Origin: Labrenzia sp. VG12
GTDB taxonomy: Bacteria; Pseudomonadota; Alphaproteobacteria; Rhizobiales; Stappiaceae
Assembly: GCF_002237595.1 (NCBI RefSeq)
Contig: NZ_CP022529.1
Span: forward strand, 4,432,001-4,496,000
Reading direction: 5' to 3'
Length of the DNA: 64,000 bases
The translations under genes and the position numbers were made by a program. Under the pieces are notes generated by a model that saw only the letters and a list, made by a program, of their open reading frames with translations, was not told where the DNA came from and searched no databases. Each line of letters begins with the position of its first letter. Position 1 is the first letter of the stretch. This document shows, piece by piece, positions 16,704-26,433 of this stretch.

Positions 16704-17450
16704 ATGAGCCGGCCGCACCAATATATCGCCCTGGTGACCAGCCTGCCCCATCTGGGCAAGCTGTTCACGCGCAAGGAGGTGCCGATTTCCGAGTACCGGT
16801 TGAAGCAGCGCCTGTCGATGCTGGAACCGGAACATCGCAACGTGCTCAAGGAGATCGTCGAAATCACCGCCTGGGCAGGTGTGGCCAAATACAGCAACGA
16901 CAAGGATGTGATCCGCAGGGCCAACCAGGTGATTGCGGATCTGAAAGACTATCCGGACCTGCAGCATCTGGTCGGCGTGCGCATGGAAACGCGCACACTG
17001 ATCGCCGCATTGCGTCGACGCCGTGCTGGTCAGGAAACAGCCGGCGATATCCAGACCTGGGGATTTGGCCGCTGGTGCGGCCAGATCCAGGCGAACTGGA
17101 GTGACCCTGCCTTCGGGCTAGGCCATTTCATGCCCTGGATCGCCGACGCTCACAGACTGATGCAGACCGGCGATGAGATCGCCATGGAGCGGCTGGCCCT
17201 GACCCAGGTGTTTCAGCAGCTGGATCACTACAACGCCTTGCACGAGTTCGATTTCGAAGCCGTCGCCATCTATGTGCTGCGCTGGGTGATCGTCGAACGC
17301 TGGTCGCGCTACAACGCGGATGATGCCGCGGCGCGGCTGGAACGTCTGGTCGCCTCGGCCCTGGGACAGACGCAGGACGTTGATCCTGAATCCGTGCCCG
17401 GGGACATACTCACCGATACCAATTCTGCTCTTGAGGGAGCCCTTTCATGA
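16704..17450 (+). CDS. DUF2764 family protein, V-ATPase-associated
   Basis: A 248-residue soluble protein without signal peptide or membrane segment. It opens with YIALVTSLPHLGKLFTRKEVPIS, recognisable as the DUF2764 family found inside V-type ATPase operons of chlamydiae and Bacteroidetes, where it sits between the E and A genes, exactly as here. The remainder is predicted largely helical with conserved-looking aromatic residues (WGFGRWCGQIQANWSDPAFGLGHFMPWI). Its biochemical role is not established. Because this operon lacks the C (d) subunit that couples shaft to rotor ring, it is a candidate functional substitute; this is inference. It overlaps A by the ATGA junction at 17447-17450. Confidence 0.85.
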   Translation: MSRPHQYIALVTSLPHLGKLFTRKEVPISEYRLKQRLSMLEPEHRNVLKEIVEITAWAGVAKYSNDKDVIRRANQVIADLKDYPDLQHLVGVRMETRTLIAALRRRRAGQETAGDIQTWGFGRWCGQIQANWSDPAFGLGHFMPWIADAHRLMQTGDEIAMERLALTQVFQQLDHYNALHEFDFEAVAIYVLRWVIVERWSRYNADDAAARLERLVASALGQTQDVDPESVPGDILTDTNSALEGALS

Positions 17451-19282
17451 CGAGCCATGTCCAGCTTCCGGAACCGACGGCTGAAATCATTGCCGTTCAG
17501 GACGATCTAGTCACACTGTCTCCTCTCGGGACCGCTCCACTGATCAAGAACGAGGTGGTCTATATCATTCCGCATGGGCCGGAGCGGGAAGGCAAGCCGC
17601 GGGAATATCTGAAAGCAGAGGTTCTGCGTGTGCGTGGCACATCCGCCGAAGCCCAGGTGTTTGAGAGTACCCATGGTGTTCGGGTCGGTGACAAGGTGAT
17701 CCAGAGCGGCGAGATGCTGTCCGTCGCGCTTGGCCCCGGATTGCTGAGCACGGTGTTTGACGGGCTGCAGAACCCGCTCGCCGATATTGCCGCCGAGCAC
17801 GGCTTTTTCCTGCCCCGCGGCGTTCTGACCAACGCGCTCGACCAGAACCGGAAATGGTCCTTTGAACCCAGGGTCAAATCCGGGGATACGCTGAAAGCGG
17901 GTGAGACCCTCGGCACCGTTCCGGAAGGCCGGTTCGAACACAAGATCATGGCGCCGTTCTCAATGACCGGTACCTGGACGGTCGACCGGATCCGCGAAGG
18001 CACCTTCACCATCAACGAAGTCGTTGCGACGCTGAAAAACGAGCGCGGCGAAACGCGCGATCTCACCATGGTGCAGCACTGGCCCGTGCGCCGGGCAATC
18101 CCCGAGGGCCTGGTCAAGACCGGTCAGAGCGAGCGGCTCTATCCGAGCGAGCCGCTGATCACGACGCTCCGCCTGATCGACACGTTTTTTCCGATTGCCC
18201 GCGGTGGCATGGGGTGCATTCCAGGTCCCTTCGGTGCCGGCAAGACGGTCCTGCAGTCGCTGATCTCGCGCTTTTCGGCGGTCAACATCGTGATCGTGGT
18301 CGCCTGCGGCGAACGCGCCGGCGAGGTGGTGGAGACCATCACCGAATTCCCGCACCAGCCGGACCCCTCCGGTGACGGCACGCTGATGGACCGCACGGTG
18401 ATCATCTGCAACACCTCGTCGATGCCGGTCGCGGCCCGCGAGGCCTCGATCTATACCGGCATCACGCTTGGCGAATATTACCGCCAGATGGGCTATGACG
18501 TGCTGCTGATCGCGGACAGTACGTCCCGCTGGGCCCAGGCCATGCGGGAAACCTCCGGACGTCTTGAGGAAATTCCGGGCGAAGAAGCCTTTCCGGCCTA
18601 TCTGGATTCGGCCATCAAGGGCGTTTACGAGCGGGCCGGCGTGCTTCGAACCGCCACCGGCGACACCGGCAGTCTCACCATGATTGGCACCGTGTCTCCT
18701 GCCGGCGGCAATTTCGAGGAACCTGTCACCCAGTCCACTCTCGGCACGGTCAAGACCTTCCTCGGTCTCTCCTCCGAGCGGGCCTACAAGCGTTTTTACC
18801 CGGCGGTTGATCCGCTACTGTCCTGGTCGCGTTATCACACCCAGCTCGGTGACTGGTACGCGGACAATATCGGTCCCAACTGGGTGCCGCGCGTCGAGGA
18901 GATGATTGATCTGCTCGCCAAGGGCGACGAGATCACGCGCATGATGCAGGTCACCGGCGAGGAAGGGGTGTCGACCGAGGATTTCGTGCTCCAGCAAAAG
19001 GCGCTCTTTCTCGACATGGTCTATCTGCAGCAGGACGCCTTTGACGATGTTGACGTGTCGGCGCCACTTGCCCGCCAGCAGGAGACCTTCGATCTTGTCT
19101 ACAAGATCGCCAACACGGATTTCGCCTTCGAGGACAAGGACGCAGTGCGGAAGTTCTTCACCGAGCAGACCTCGCTCTTCAAGAACCTCAATTATTCCGC
19201 TGATGGCAGCCAGGACCGCAAGGACCTCCTGGCGAAGATTTCCGCCAATGTCGGCGCCGCTCCGACGCATGTGACGGGCTGA
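17447..19282 (+). CDS. atpA: V/A-type ATP synthase subunit A (catalytic)
   Basis: The 611-residue catalytic head subunit. After the N-terminal barrel (1-80) comes the non-homologous bulge region (about 110-190; APFSMTGTWTVDRIREGTFTI). The nucleotide-binding domain has the P-loop GPFGAGKTVL near residue 262, the catalytic glutamate in CGERAGEVVE, and SIYTGITLGEYYRQMGYDVLLIADSTSRWAQA around the Walker B/arginine region. The C-terminal helical domain runs to 611. CGERAGEVVE rather than CGERGNEM resembles the chlamydial/Bacteroidetes branch. It is the last gene of the operon, an unusual place because A normally precedes B. Confidence 0.96.
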   Translation: MTSHVQLPEPTAEIIAVQDDLVTLSPLGTAPLIKNEVVYIIPHGPEREGKPREYLKAEVLRVRGTSAEAQVFESTHGVRVGDKVIQSGEMLSVALGPGLLSTVFDGLQNPLADIAAEHGFFLPRGVLTNALDQNRKWSFEPRVKSGDTLKAGETLGTVPEGRFEHKIMAPFSMTGTWTVDRIREGTFTINEVVATLKNERGETRDLTMVQHWPVRRAIPEGLVKTGQSERLYPSEPLITTLRLIDTFFPIARGGMGCIPGPFGAGKTVLQSLISRFSAVNIVIVVACGERAGEVVETITEFPHQPDPSGDGTLMDRTVIICNTSSMPVAAREASIYTGITLGEYYRQMGYDVLLIADSTSRWAQAMRETSGRLEEIPGEEAFPAYLDSAIKGVYERAGVLRTATGDTGSLTMIGTVSPAGGNFEEPVTQSTLGTVKTFLGLSSERAYKRFYPAVDPLLSWSRYHTQLGDWYADNIGPNWVPRVEEMIDLLAKGDEITRMMQVTGEEGVSTEDFVLQQKALFLDMVYLQQDAFDDVDVSAPLARQQETFDLVYKIANTDFAFEDKDAVRKFFTEQTSLFKNLNYSADGSQDRKDLLAKISANVGAAPTHVTG

Positions 19283-19350
19283 GGCGTCTCGGTCAGGGGC
19301 CAAGCCACAACTCTAGGCCTCGTCGAGACAGCCTGTCTCCAGACTCCAGC

Positions 19351-19456
19351 CTCATTCTGAGGAGCGCGCTTGCGCGCGTCTCGAAGGATCGGCTGCATGC
19401 GCCGGCACAGGGAGCCGATCCTTCGAGACGGACCTGACGGTCCTCCTCAGGATGAG
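19351..19456. repeat. Intergenic palindromic repeat element (about 106 bp)
   Basis: A large imperfect inverted repeat downstream of the V-ATPase operon. The outer arms CTCATTCTGAGGAG (19351) and CTCCTCAGGATGAG (ending 19456) pair with one mismatch. The inner arms CGTCTCGAAGGATCGGCT (19377-19394) and AGCCGATCCTTCGAGACG (19413-19430) pair perfectly. This layout is that of the dispersed palindromic units common between alphaproteobacterial genes. It may also act as a bidirectional transcription barrier between the convergent operons. Confidence 0.7.
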
Positions 19457-19499
19457 GTCGGAGTTTGTAAGGCTGGTCTGCAAGAATGGCCCGCCTGAC

Positions 19500-20195
19500 T
19501 CATCCCTCAAACACGCTCAGGATCTCTTCCAGAGGCTTCTTCTTCTTGGCCACTGCCGGAACCGTTGCGTCTTCGGCCGGGTGCCCCACCGCCAGGATCA
19601 TGATCGGTTTTTCCGCTTCGGGCCGCCCCAAAATCTCGTTCAGGAACTTCATCGGGTTCGGCGTGTGGGTCAGCGTCGACAGGCCCGCATGATGCAGCGC
19701 GGTGATCAAAAGACCGGTGGCGATGCCGACGCTTTCAGGCACGTAATAGTGCTTGTAGCGGCTGCCGTCGTCATAGGTGCCCCAGCGCTGTGCGAAGATC
19801 ACGATCAACCAGGGTGCGATGTCGAGATGCGGCTTGTCGGCATCCGTTCCGATCGGTTCGAGCGCCTTGATCCATTCGTCGCCGGCGCCGCCATCATAAA
19901 AACGCTGTTCTTCTTCTTCCGCCGCCAGCCGGATCCGGTGTTTGAGCCTGGGATCGGAAATGGCAACAAAATGCCAGGGCTGCTGGTTGGCCCCGCTCGG
20001 GGCGGTGCCGGCCGCACGGATGCAGGCCTCGATGACGGACCGGTCCACCGGTTGATCCGAGAACTGGCGCACGGTGTGGCGTGTGCGCACGTCTTCATAG
20101 AACTCTTCCGCCCGTGCCAGCATTTCCTTCGTGTTGAAGTCGCGCCGGTCAGGAAGCGGCAGCGGTTGATAGGTCAGGGCTGATTTCGAAATCAT
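19500..20195 (-). CDS. Nitroreductase family protein, iodotyrosine deiodinase-like
   Basis: A 231-residue FMN-dependent oxidoreductase of the nitroreductase fold, expected to be a cytoplasmic homodimer. The phosphate-binding RHTVRQFSDQPV segment (about residue 39) and the flavin-contacting AAGTAPSGANQQPWHFV (about 61-77) are both present, as is the ALHHAGLSTLTHTPNPMKFLNEIL region. The length, the NQQPWHF form and the ESVGIATGLL helix resemble the bacterial iodotyrosine-deiodinase-like branch rather than classical NfsB. ATG 20195 is well placed. The gene stands alone, divergent from the NMT1-type binding protein. The substrate is unknown; dehalogenation is possible only by analogy. Confidence 0.85.
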   Translation of the reverse strand: MISKSALTYQPLPLPDRRDFNTKEMLARAEEFYEDVRTRHTVRQFSDQPVDRSVIEACIRAAGTAPSGANQQPWHFVAISDPRLKHRIRLAAEEEEQRFYDGGAGDEWIKALEPIGTDADKPHLDIAPWLIVIFAQRWGTYDDGSRYKHYYVPESVGIATGLLITALHHAGLSTLTHTPNPMKFLNEILGRPEAEKPIMILAVGHPAEDATVPAVAKKKKPLEEILSVFEG

Positions 20196-20420
20196 CTGGT
20201 TTCCCTTCTTCTCTGACGGGCCGGAGCTGATTCTGTATCTCCGACTGTCCTCCTCCCAGGTCGATCAAGTATGCGCCGAATAACGGTGCGGTAAGCAACC
20301 AAAAATCTAGAATAGAGAGTTTGCAACCTCAGGGCGGTCGCATAAGCTGCTGCAACAGCTTCATTTCGGCTTGCTGAAAAAATAACCTTGACCAGTGACA
20401 CGGCAGCTTTCTAGATTTTC

Positions 20421-20436
20421 TTGACCAATTGGTCAG
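20421..20436. promoter_or_regulatory. RutR-type palindromic operator upstream of NMT1-like binding protein gene
   Basis: TTGACCAATTGGTCAG contains a perfect 14-bp palindrome (20422-20435). It agrees with the published RutR consensus TTGACCA-NN-TGGTCAA at all but the last base. It lies about 170 bases before the binding-protein start at 20609, within a 413-base intergenic region (20196-20608) that otherwise shows no gene. RutR is the pyrimidine-responsive TetR-family regulator. A related but weaker site precedes preT at 35132. Confidence 0.65.
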
Positions 20437-20608
20437 TGCGGTGCGTCAGGAAGGCAAACATGCCCCGGTGCCCTGCTGTGGCCAAATTGCCAAGGTGCTG
20501 TGGACGTGTGGGAGCCGTCCGGGTTCGGCCACCCTGGCAACGGGTAACAAAGTTCCAGAGACGGGTTTTGCCAGTGGCGCAAGATCCATAACCAGTAGGG
20601 GAATGGCA

Positions 20609-21598
20609 ATGAAGGCATTGAAACGTCTGGCGCTCGCATCCTTTTTGGGTGCAGGCCTTGCCTCCGGCGCGGCTCAGGCCGCCGACGAGCTGACACTTCA
20701 GTTGAAATGGGTCACCCAGGGCCAGTTCGCTGGCTATTACGTGGCCAAGGACAAGGGCTTTTACGAAGAAGAAGACCTGGACGTCACCATCAAGCCGGGC
20801 GGTCCGGACATTGCTCCGCCGCAGGTGATCGCCGGTGGCGGCGCAGACGTGATCATCGACTGGATGCCGTCCGCCCTTGCCTCCCGCGAAAAGGGCGTGC
20901 CGCTGGTCAACATTGCCCAGCCGTTCAAGAAGTCCGGCATGATGCTGACCTGCCGCAAGGAAACCGGCATTTCCATTCCGCCGGATCTCAAGGGCAAGAC
21001 GCTCGGCGTCTGGTTCTTCGGCAACGAGTACCCGTTCCTGTCCTGGATGAGCCAGCTCGGTATTCCGACCGACGGCGGCGCTGATGGCGTCACGGTTCTG
21101 AAGCAGGGCTTCAACGTCGACCCGCTGCTGCAGAAACAGGCCGACTGCATCTCCACCATGACCTATAACGAATACTGGCAGGTCATCGATGCCGGTATTC
21201 CGGAAGAGGACCTGGTCGTCTTCAAATATGAAGACCAGGGCGTCGCGACGCTCGAGGATGGTCTTTACGTGCTGGAGTCCAGCCTGGAAGACCCGGCGAT
21301 GGTCGACAAGCTGGCGCGTTTCGTCAGGGCTTCCATGAAGGGCTGGGCCTATGCAGCCGAGAACCCGGAAGAAGCTGCCGAGATCGTTCTGGAAAACGAC
21401 GCCACTGGCGCCCAGACCGAAAAGCACCAGATCCGCATGGTCGGTGAAATCGTCAAGCTGGTCGACGGCTCCGACGGCAAGCTGGACATGGACGCTTATG
21501 AGCGGACGGTGAAGTCTCTTCTGAGCGGCGGTTCCACACCGGTCATCACCAAGTTCCCGGAAGGGGCAACTTCCACGGCGGTAACCGACAAGCTCTGA
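20609..21598 (+). CDS. NMT1/THI5-family ABC substrate-binding protein (possible pyrimidine binder)
   Basis: A 329-residue periplasmic binding protein. ATG 20609 is chosen over 20603 because AGGGG lies 7 bases upstream of it. The signal peptide is LKRLALASFLGAGLASGAAQA. The mature protein begins ELTLQLKWVTQGQFAGYYVAKDKGFYEEEDLDVTI, the hallmark of the NMT1/THI5 family that binds pyrimidines, thiamine precursors, riboflavin or similar nitrogen heterocycles. No permease or ATPase gene is adjacent: a strong terminator follows directly, so this is an orphan binding-protein transcription unit. The RutR-type palindrome upstream favours a pyrimidine ligand. That assignment is inference from regulation, not from binding residues. 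Confidence 0.85.
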   Translation: MKALKRLALASFLGAGLASGAAQAADELTLQLKWVTQGQFAGYYVAKDKGFYEEEDLDVTIKPGGPDIAPPQVIAGGGADVIIDWMPSALASREKGVPLVNIAQPFKKSGMMLTCRKETGISIPPDLKGKTLGVWFFGNEYPFLSWMSQLGIPTDGGADGVTVLKQGFNVDPLLQKQADCISTMTYNEYWQVIDAGIPEEDLVVFKYEDQGVATLEDGLYVLESSLEDPAMVDKLARFVRASMKGWAYAAENPEEAAEIVLENDATGAQTEKHQIRMVGEIVKLVDGSDGKLDMDAYERTVKSLLSGGSTPVITKFPEGATSTAVTDKL

Positions 21599-21624
21599 AA
21601 AAAGCAATCGCACAGCCAGTTGCG

Positions 21625-21656
21625 AAGGGCCGCCCGCCGGGCGGCCCTTTTCTTTT
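21625..21656 (+). terminator. Rho-independent terminator after the NMT1-like gene
   Basis: An 11-bp perfect stem (AAGGGCCGCC at 21625-21634 with GGCGGCCCTT at 21640-21649, plus one inner C-G pair) with a 3-base loop is followed by a T-rich tract to 21656. It ends the binding-protein transcript. The remaining sequence to the soeA start at 21915 holds no gene; it presumably contains the soeABC promoter. Confidence 0.88.
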
Positions 21657-21914
21657 GTGCCCAAGCACCACATTGGCTGCGCCTTAGCCCCCGCGCCCCT
21701 CTCCGAGGATGAGGTTGGTTGCTTGCCAGGAGGGTGGGTGGCAAGCGCTCAATCTCCGACCAACTCCTGTTTGACGCCGAAATTCGCTCACGAACTGCCG
21801 TACCGGCATCGTGTATTGACGACAACTGATCCTATAAATACAAATTCAGAAGAACAATGTTTGCTGAGATTGTGGAAATTGTGGAATCAATTTCTAACAA
21901 TGCGAGGAGGGGAC

Positions 21915-24739
21915 GTGGGCAAACACCAGCAGCCGGACGTGGAGACGTCTCCGCCTGTCTCTGACGAAATACGCCGGACGACCTGTTACATGTGCGCCTG
22001 CCGCTGTGGCATCAACGTGCATCTGAAAGACGGCAAGGTCGCCTATATCGAGGGCAATCGCGACCACCCGGTCAACAAGGGCGTGCTTTGCGCCAAGGGA
22101 TCGGCCGGCATCATGCAGGTGAATGCGCCCTCAAGGCTCCGCGCACCCCTGAAACGGGTCGGGCCGCGCGGGTCCGGTGAGTTTCAGGAAATCAGCTGGG
22201 ACGAGGCGCTGGAGATTGCTACCGGTTGGCTGGCGCCGATCCGCAAATCCGCGCCCGAAAAGCTTGCCTTCTTCACCGGCCGCGACCAGTCGCAAAGCTT
22301 CACAAGCTTCTGGGCGCAGAATTTCGGCACTCCGAACTACGCTGCGCACGGTGGTTTCTGCTCCGTCAACATGGCAGCCGGCGGCATCTACACGATGGGG
22401 GGCGCCTTCTGGGAATTCGGTCAGCCGGATTGGGATCGTACCAGGCTGTTCCTGCTCTTCGGCGTGGCGGAAGACCACGATTCCAATCCGATCAAGATGG
22501 GATTGGGCAAGCTGAAGGCTCGGGGCGGCAAGGTCATCGGCATCAATCCCATCCGCTCCGGCTACAACGCCATTGCGGATGAATGGGTCGGCATCACGCC
22601 GGGGACCGATGGCCTGTTCATCCTGGCCTTGGTGCATGTGCTTTTGAAGGCCGGCAAGATCGATCTCAATTACCTTGCCCGCTTCACCAATGCACCCTGC
22701 CTGGTCAACAATGATCCGACTTCGGCCGACTTCGGTCTGTTGCTGCGAGACGCTGACGGCAAGCAGCTGGTGATCGACCGGACCAGCGGCAAACCGGTGC
22801 CTTTCGACCAGAAGGGCGTTCAGCCGGATCTTGCGGCCCGCTTCGACCAGAACGGCTACACCCATCGCACTGTGTTCCAGGTCCTGGCTGAACGCTACCT
22901 GGAGGAAAGCTACAGCCCGGAGGCTGTTGCCGAAAAATGCGGCGTTACAGCCGGTCGCATTCGGGCGGTTGCTGCGGAAATCGCCCGTGTGGCCTTTGAC
23001 GAAGCCTTCGAACTGGACCAGCCCTGGACCGATTTCCGGGGAGACCGGCACGACAAGATGCCCGGCCGCCCGGTGAGCTTTCATGCCATGCGCGGCATTT
23101 CGGCTCATTCCAACGGTTTCCAGACCTGCCGGTCCCTGCATCTTTTGCAGATCCTGCTGGGCACGGTGGAGGTTCCGGGGGGCTTTCGTTTCAAACCGCC
23201 CTATCCGAAGCCTGTTTCAGCGCACCCGACGCCACATTGTCACTCCAAGCCGGACTGCCCGTTGGACGGACCGCATCTCGGCTTTGTGCGTGGCCCGCAG
23301 GATCTGGCGCTCAAGGAGGACGGCACGCCGGCACGCATCGACAAGGCCTTTTCCTGGGAAAATCCGATGTCGGCCCACGGGCTGATGCACATGGTGATTT
23401 CGAACGCTCATGCCGGCGATCCCTATCGGATCGACACGCTGTTTCTCTACATGGCCAATATGTCCTGGAACTCCTCCATGAACACACGCGGTGTCATGGA
23501 GATGCTGACGGACAGGGATGAGAACGGTGACTATGTCATCCCGCGGATCATCTATTCCGATGCCTATTCTTCCGAGATGGTCGCCTATGCCGATCTGATC
23601 CTTCCGGACGCCACCTATCTGGAGCGTCATGACTGTATCAGCCTGCTCGACAGGCCGATCTGCGAGGCCGATGCGGCTGCCGACGCCATTCGCTGGCCGG
23701 TGATCGAGCCGGATCGCGACGTGCGCGGTTTTCAATCCGTGCTGGTGGATCTCGGCGCGCGTCTTCAACTGCCCGGTTTCATCAACGAGGATGGCAGCGC
23801 AAAATACAAGGATTATGCGGACTACATGGTTCGCCACGAGCGCCGGCCCGGTATCGGTCCACTGGCCGGGTTCAGGGGCAATGGCACGGAAACAGGCCGT
23901 GGCGCGCCCAATCCCGATCAGCTTGGCCGCTATATCGAAAACGGCGGTTTCTTCGTCGAACATGTGCCGGAAGAAGCCGCCTTCTACAAACCCTGGAACA
24001 CGGCCTATCAGGATTGGGCGGTCGATCTCGGCTTTTACGACAAGCCCCAGCCCTATCTCTTCGAGCTCTATTCAGAACCCTTGCGCCGGTTTCAGCTGGC
24101 GGCTGAGGGACAGGGGGAACGGCAACCGCCGGACTACTTGAGGGACCGCATCAGGGAGACCTTCGATCCCCTGCCGATCTGGTATCCGCCGCTGGAAGAA
24201 ACGGAGGTCGACACAAAAACGTATCCCGTTCGGGCGCTGACCCAACGGCCGATGGCCATGTATCATTCCTGGGGCAGCCAGAATGCCTGGCTGCGCCAGA
24301 TCCATGGCCGCAATCCGCTCTATCTGCCGACACGGATCTGGCAGGCGCATGGTTTTGCGGAAGGGGACTGGGCCAGGGTGACGTCGCCGCACGGCGAGAT
24401 CGTTGTGCCTGTGGCGCATATGGCGGGTTTGAACGAAAACACAGTCTGGACCTGGAACGCCATCGGCAAGCGCAAGGGGCCTGGGCGCTTGAGGAAGACG
24501 CGCCGGAAGCCACCAAAGGCTTCCTGCTGAACCATCTCATCCACGAGTTGCTGCCTCCCAAGGGGGACGGCCTGCGCTGGTCGAATTCCGACCCGGTCAC
24601 CGGGCAAGCTGCCTGGTTCGACCTGCGTGTGCGCATTGAAAAAAGCCCGCCACCGGATGAAGCCCAGCCCTCCTTTGACCCGCAGAAATCCCCGGTCGGC
24701 CAGGGGCCGGACAGCGTGCTTCAGAAGGTGCGTCCATGA
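21915..24739 (+). CDS. soeA: Sulfite dehydrogenase (quinone) molybdopterin subunit SoeA, with one-base frameshift
   Basis: The catalytic Mo-bis-MGD subunit of the DMSO-reductase superfamily. The cytoplasmic SoeABC complex oxidises sulfite and feeds quinone. GTG 21915 is preferred, with AGGAGG just upstream. The 4Fe-4S site is CYMCACRC with a distal Cys in GVLCAKG, followed by the Mo-cofactor domains. There is no twin-arginine signal, in line with SoeA. The frame open from the start ends at 24530. Inserting one G in the GGGG run at 24476-24479 restores a reading frame (AWALEEDAPEATKGFLL) to a TGA at 24737-24739 that overlaps the soeB ATG, giving about 941 residues. The restored end fits the family and the operon, so this is a sequencing error or a very recent mutation. 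SoeA identity rests on family resemblance and gene order. Confidence 0.8.
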
Positions 24740-25482
24740 CCCAGTTGCCTGATCGCACCGAAAAGAAGCTTGGCCTTGCAATCGATCTCGACACCTGTGT
24801 CGGCTGCCACGCCTGTGTCATTTCCTGCAAGGGCTGGAACACCGAGAATTATGGTGCGCCGCTCAGCGACATCGACGCCTATGGCGGCGACCCGGTCGGA
24901 ACGTTTCTCAACCGGGTTCATTCCTACGAGGTTCAGCCCGCCAGTGGCGCGGCCCAGACGGTCCATTTCCCGAAATCCTGCCTGCATTGCGACAACGCGC
25001 CCTGCGTTACGGTCTGTCCGACAGGAGCCAGCTACAAACGCTCCGAAGACGGCATTGTCCTGGTCAACGAGGACGCATGCATCGGTTGCGGCCTGTGCGC
25101 CTGGGCCTGTCCCTATGGGGCCAGGGAGCTGGACCAGGCCGCCGGTGTCATGAAGAAATGTACGCTGTGCATCGACCGGATCTACAACGAGAACCTGGAA
25201 GAGGTGGACCGGGTGCCGGCCTGCGTCCGGACCTGCCCGGCCGGCGCACGCCATTTCGGCGACTTTGCCGATCCTAACAGCAATGTCTCCAGGCTGGTGG
25301 CCGAACGTGGCGGAATTGACCTGATGCCGGAACAGGGCACGCAGCCGGTCAACAAGTATCTGCCACCCCGGCCCAAGGACCGGCTGGTGGACAGGGCGGA
25401 AACCGATGCACACATGAAACCCGTTGCCGAAACGCCCAAGGGCTTCCTGGCCTGGCTCGACAAGACCCTGGAGGCGCTCTGA
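24736..25482 (+). CDS. soeB: Sulfite dehydrogenase iron-sulfur subunit SoeB
   Basis: A 248-residue ferredoxin-like subunit that carries electrons from the molybdenum subunit to the membrane anchor. Four cysteine clusters are visible: CVGCHACVISCK (about residue 20), CLHCDNAPCVTVCPTGA (about 82), CIGCGLCAWACPYGA (about 115), and CTLCIDR with VRTCPAGARHFGD (about 141-175). These suffice for four 4Fe-4S centres, as in DmsB/PhsB/SoeB. ATG 24736 overlaps the restored soeA stop by 4 bases, and its own stop overlaps the soeC ATG by one base, so the three are translationally coupled. Confidence 0.9.
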   Translation: MTQLPDRTEKKLGLAIDLDTCVGCHACVISCKGWNTENYGAPLSDIDAYGGDPVGTFLNRVHSYEVQPASGAAQTVHFPKSCLHCDNAPCVTVCPTGASYKRSEDGIVLVNEDACIGCGLCAWACPYGARELDQAAGVMKKCTLCIDRIYNENLEEVDRVPACVRTCPAGARHFGDFADPNSNVSRLVAERGGIDLMPEQGTQPVNKYLPPRPKDRLVDRAETDAHMKPVAETPKGFLAWLDKTLEAL

Positions 25483-26357
25483 TGCATCCGGCGCCTTCCG
25501 TCATCGTCTTCACCGTTCTGTCCGGCCTCGGCTTCGGTTATCTCGCCTGGCTCGGCATCGGCTTGCCTTCCGTCACCGGCTGGTCAGCGTTTTTTGCGTT
25601 TCTGGTGGCATTCGCCCTTGCTGTCGGCGGATTGCTCGCGTCGACATTTCACCTCGGCAATCCGCAACGGGCCCTGAAGGCCTTTACGCAATGGCGAACG
25701 AGCTGGCTGTCACGCGAAGGCTGGCTGTCCGTTCTGGCGCTCTGCGTGATGGCGGTTTACGGCTTTGCCGCCGTTTTCTTCGACACGTTACTGGTGCCGG
25801 TCGGCTATCTCGGCACCGTGCTCAGCGTGGCAACCGTCTTTGCCACCAGCATGATCTATGCCCAGCTGGCGACCGTGCCGCGCTGGAACCACTGGCTGAC
25901 ACCGGCCCATTTGCTGTCGCTGGCGCTGGCCGGCGGCGCCGTCCTTGCCGGACAGGTGATCGCCGCCTTGGTGCTGCTGGCCGTGGCCGGTGGATTGCAG
26001 GTTCTCTACTGGGTCCTTGGCGACCGGCGGTTCGGCGAACGCGGCCACACGATCGAAACGGCAACGGGTCTCGGGGACAGGGGCAGCGTGCGTCTCTTCG
26101 AACCGCCGCACACGGGCACCAACTACCTCCTGAAGGAAATGGTCTATGTCGTCGGCCGCAAACACGCGCAAAAACTGCGTGTGATCGCCTTTCTCATGAA
26201 CTGCCTGTTTCCAATCCTGATCCTCGCAGTATTGCCGGCCGGCATCGTGACGATTGGCCTCGCCGCCCTTGTCTATCTGGCTGGAACCTTTGCCTCCCGC
26301 TGGCTGTTTTTTGCCGAGGCCGAACATGTTGTCGGTCTTTATTACGGCAAGCGCTGA
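25482..26357 (+). CDS. soeC: Sulfite dehydrogenase membrane anchor SoeC (DmsC-like)
   Basis: A 291-residue integral membrane protein with about eight hydrophobic helices, beginning PSVIVFTVLSGLGFGYLAWLGIGLP as DmsC/SoeC anchors do. The conserved ASTFHLGNPQRALKAFTQWRTSWLSREG block and the second-half TNYLLKEMVYVVGRKHAQKLR block are typical of DmsC-family quinone-reactive anchors. The DmsC type, rather than NrfD type, of anchor is what distinguishes SoeABC from polysulfide/tetrathionate reductases. It is the last gene of the soe operon; 76 bases separate it from the next gene on the same strand. Confidence 0.87.
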   Translation: MHPAPSVIVFTVLSGLGFGYLAWLGIGLPSVTGWSAFFAFLVAFALAVGGLLASTFHLGNPQRALKAFTQWRTSWLSREGWLSVLALCVMAVYGFAAVFFDTLLVPVGYLGTVLSVATVFATSMIYAQLATVPRWNHWLTPAHLLSLALAGGAVLAGQVIAALVLLAVAGGLQVLYWVLGDRRFGERGHTIETATGLGDRGSVRLFEPPHTGTNYLLKEMVYVVGRKHAQKLRVIAFLMNCLFPILILAVLPAGIVTIGLAALVYLAGTFASRWLFFAEAEHVVGLYYGKR

Positions 26358-26433
26358 ACAGACCGCCGCTTTTCGGTTGTGCGAGCCCTGCCCCAGGGCC
26401 TAAAACGCGCAGCAGGATTGAAAAGGCATTGGC

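Noticed and set aside
21815..21840. TTGACG and TATAAA as a promoter for soeA
   Set aside because: The hexamers are only about 11 bases apart, too close for a sigma-70 promoter.
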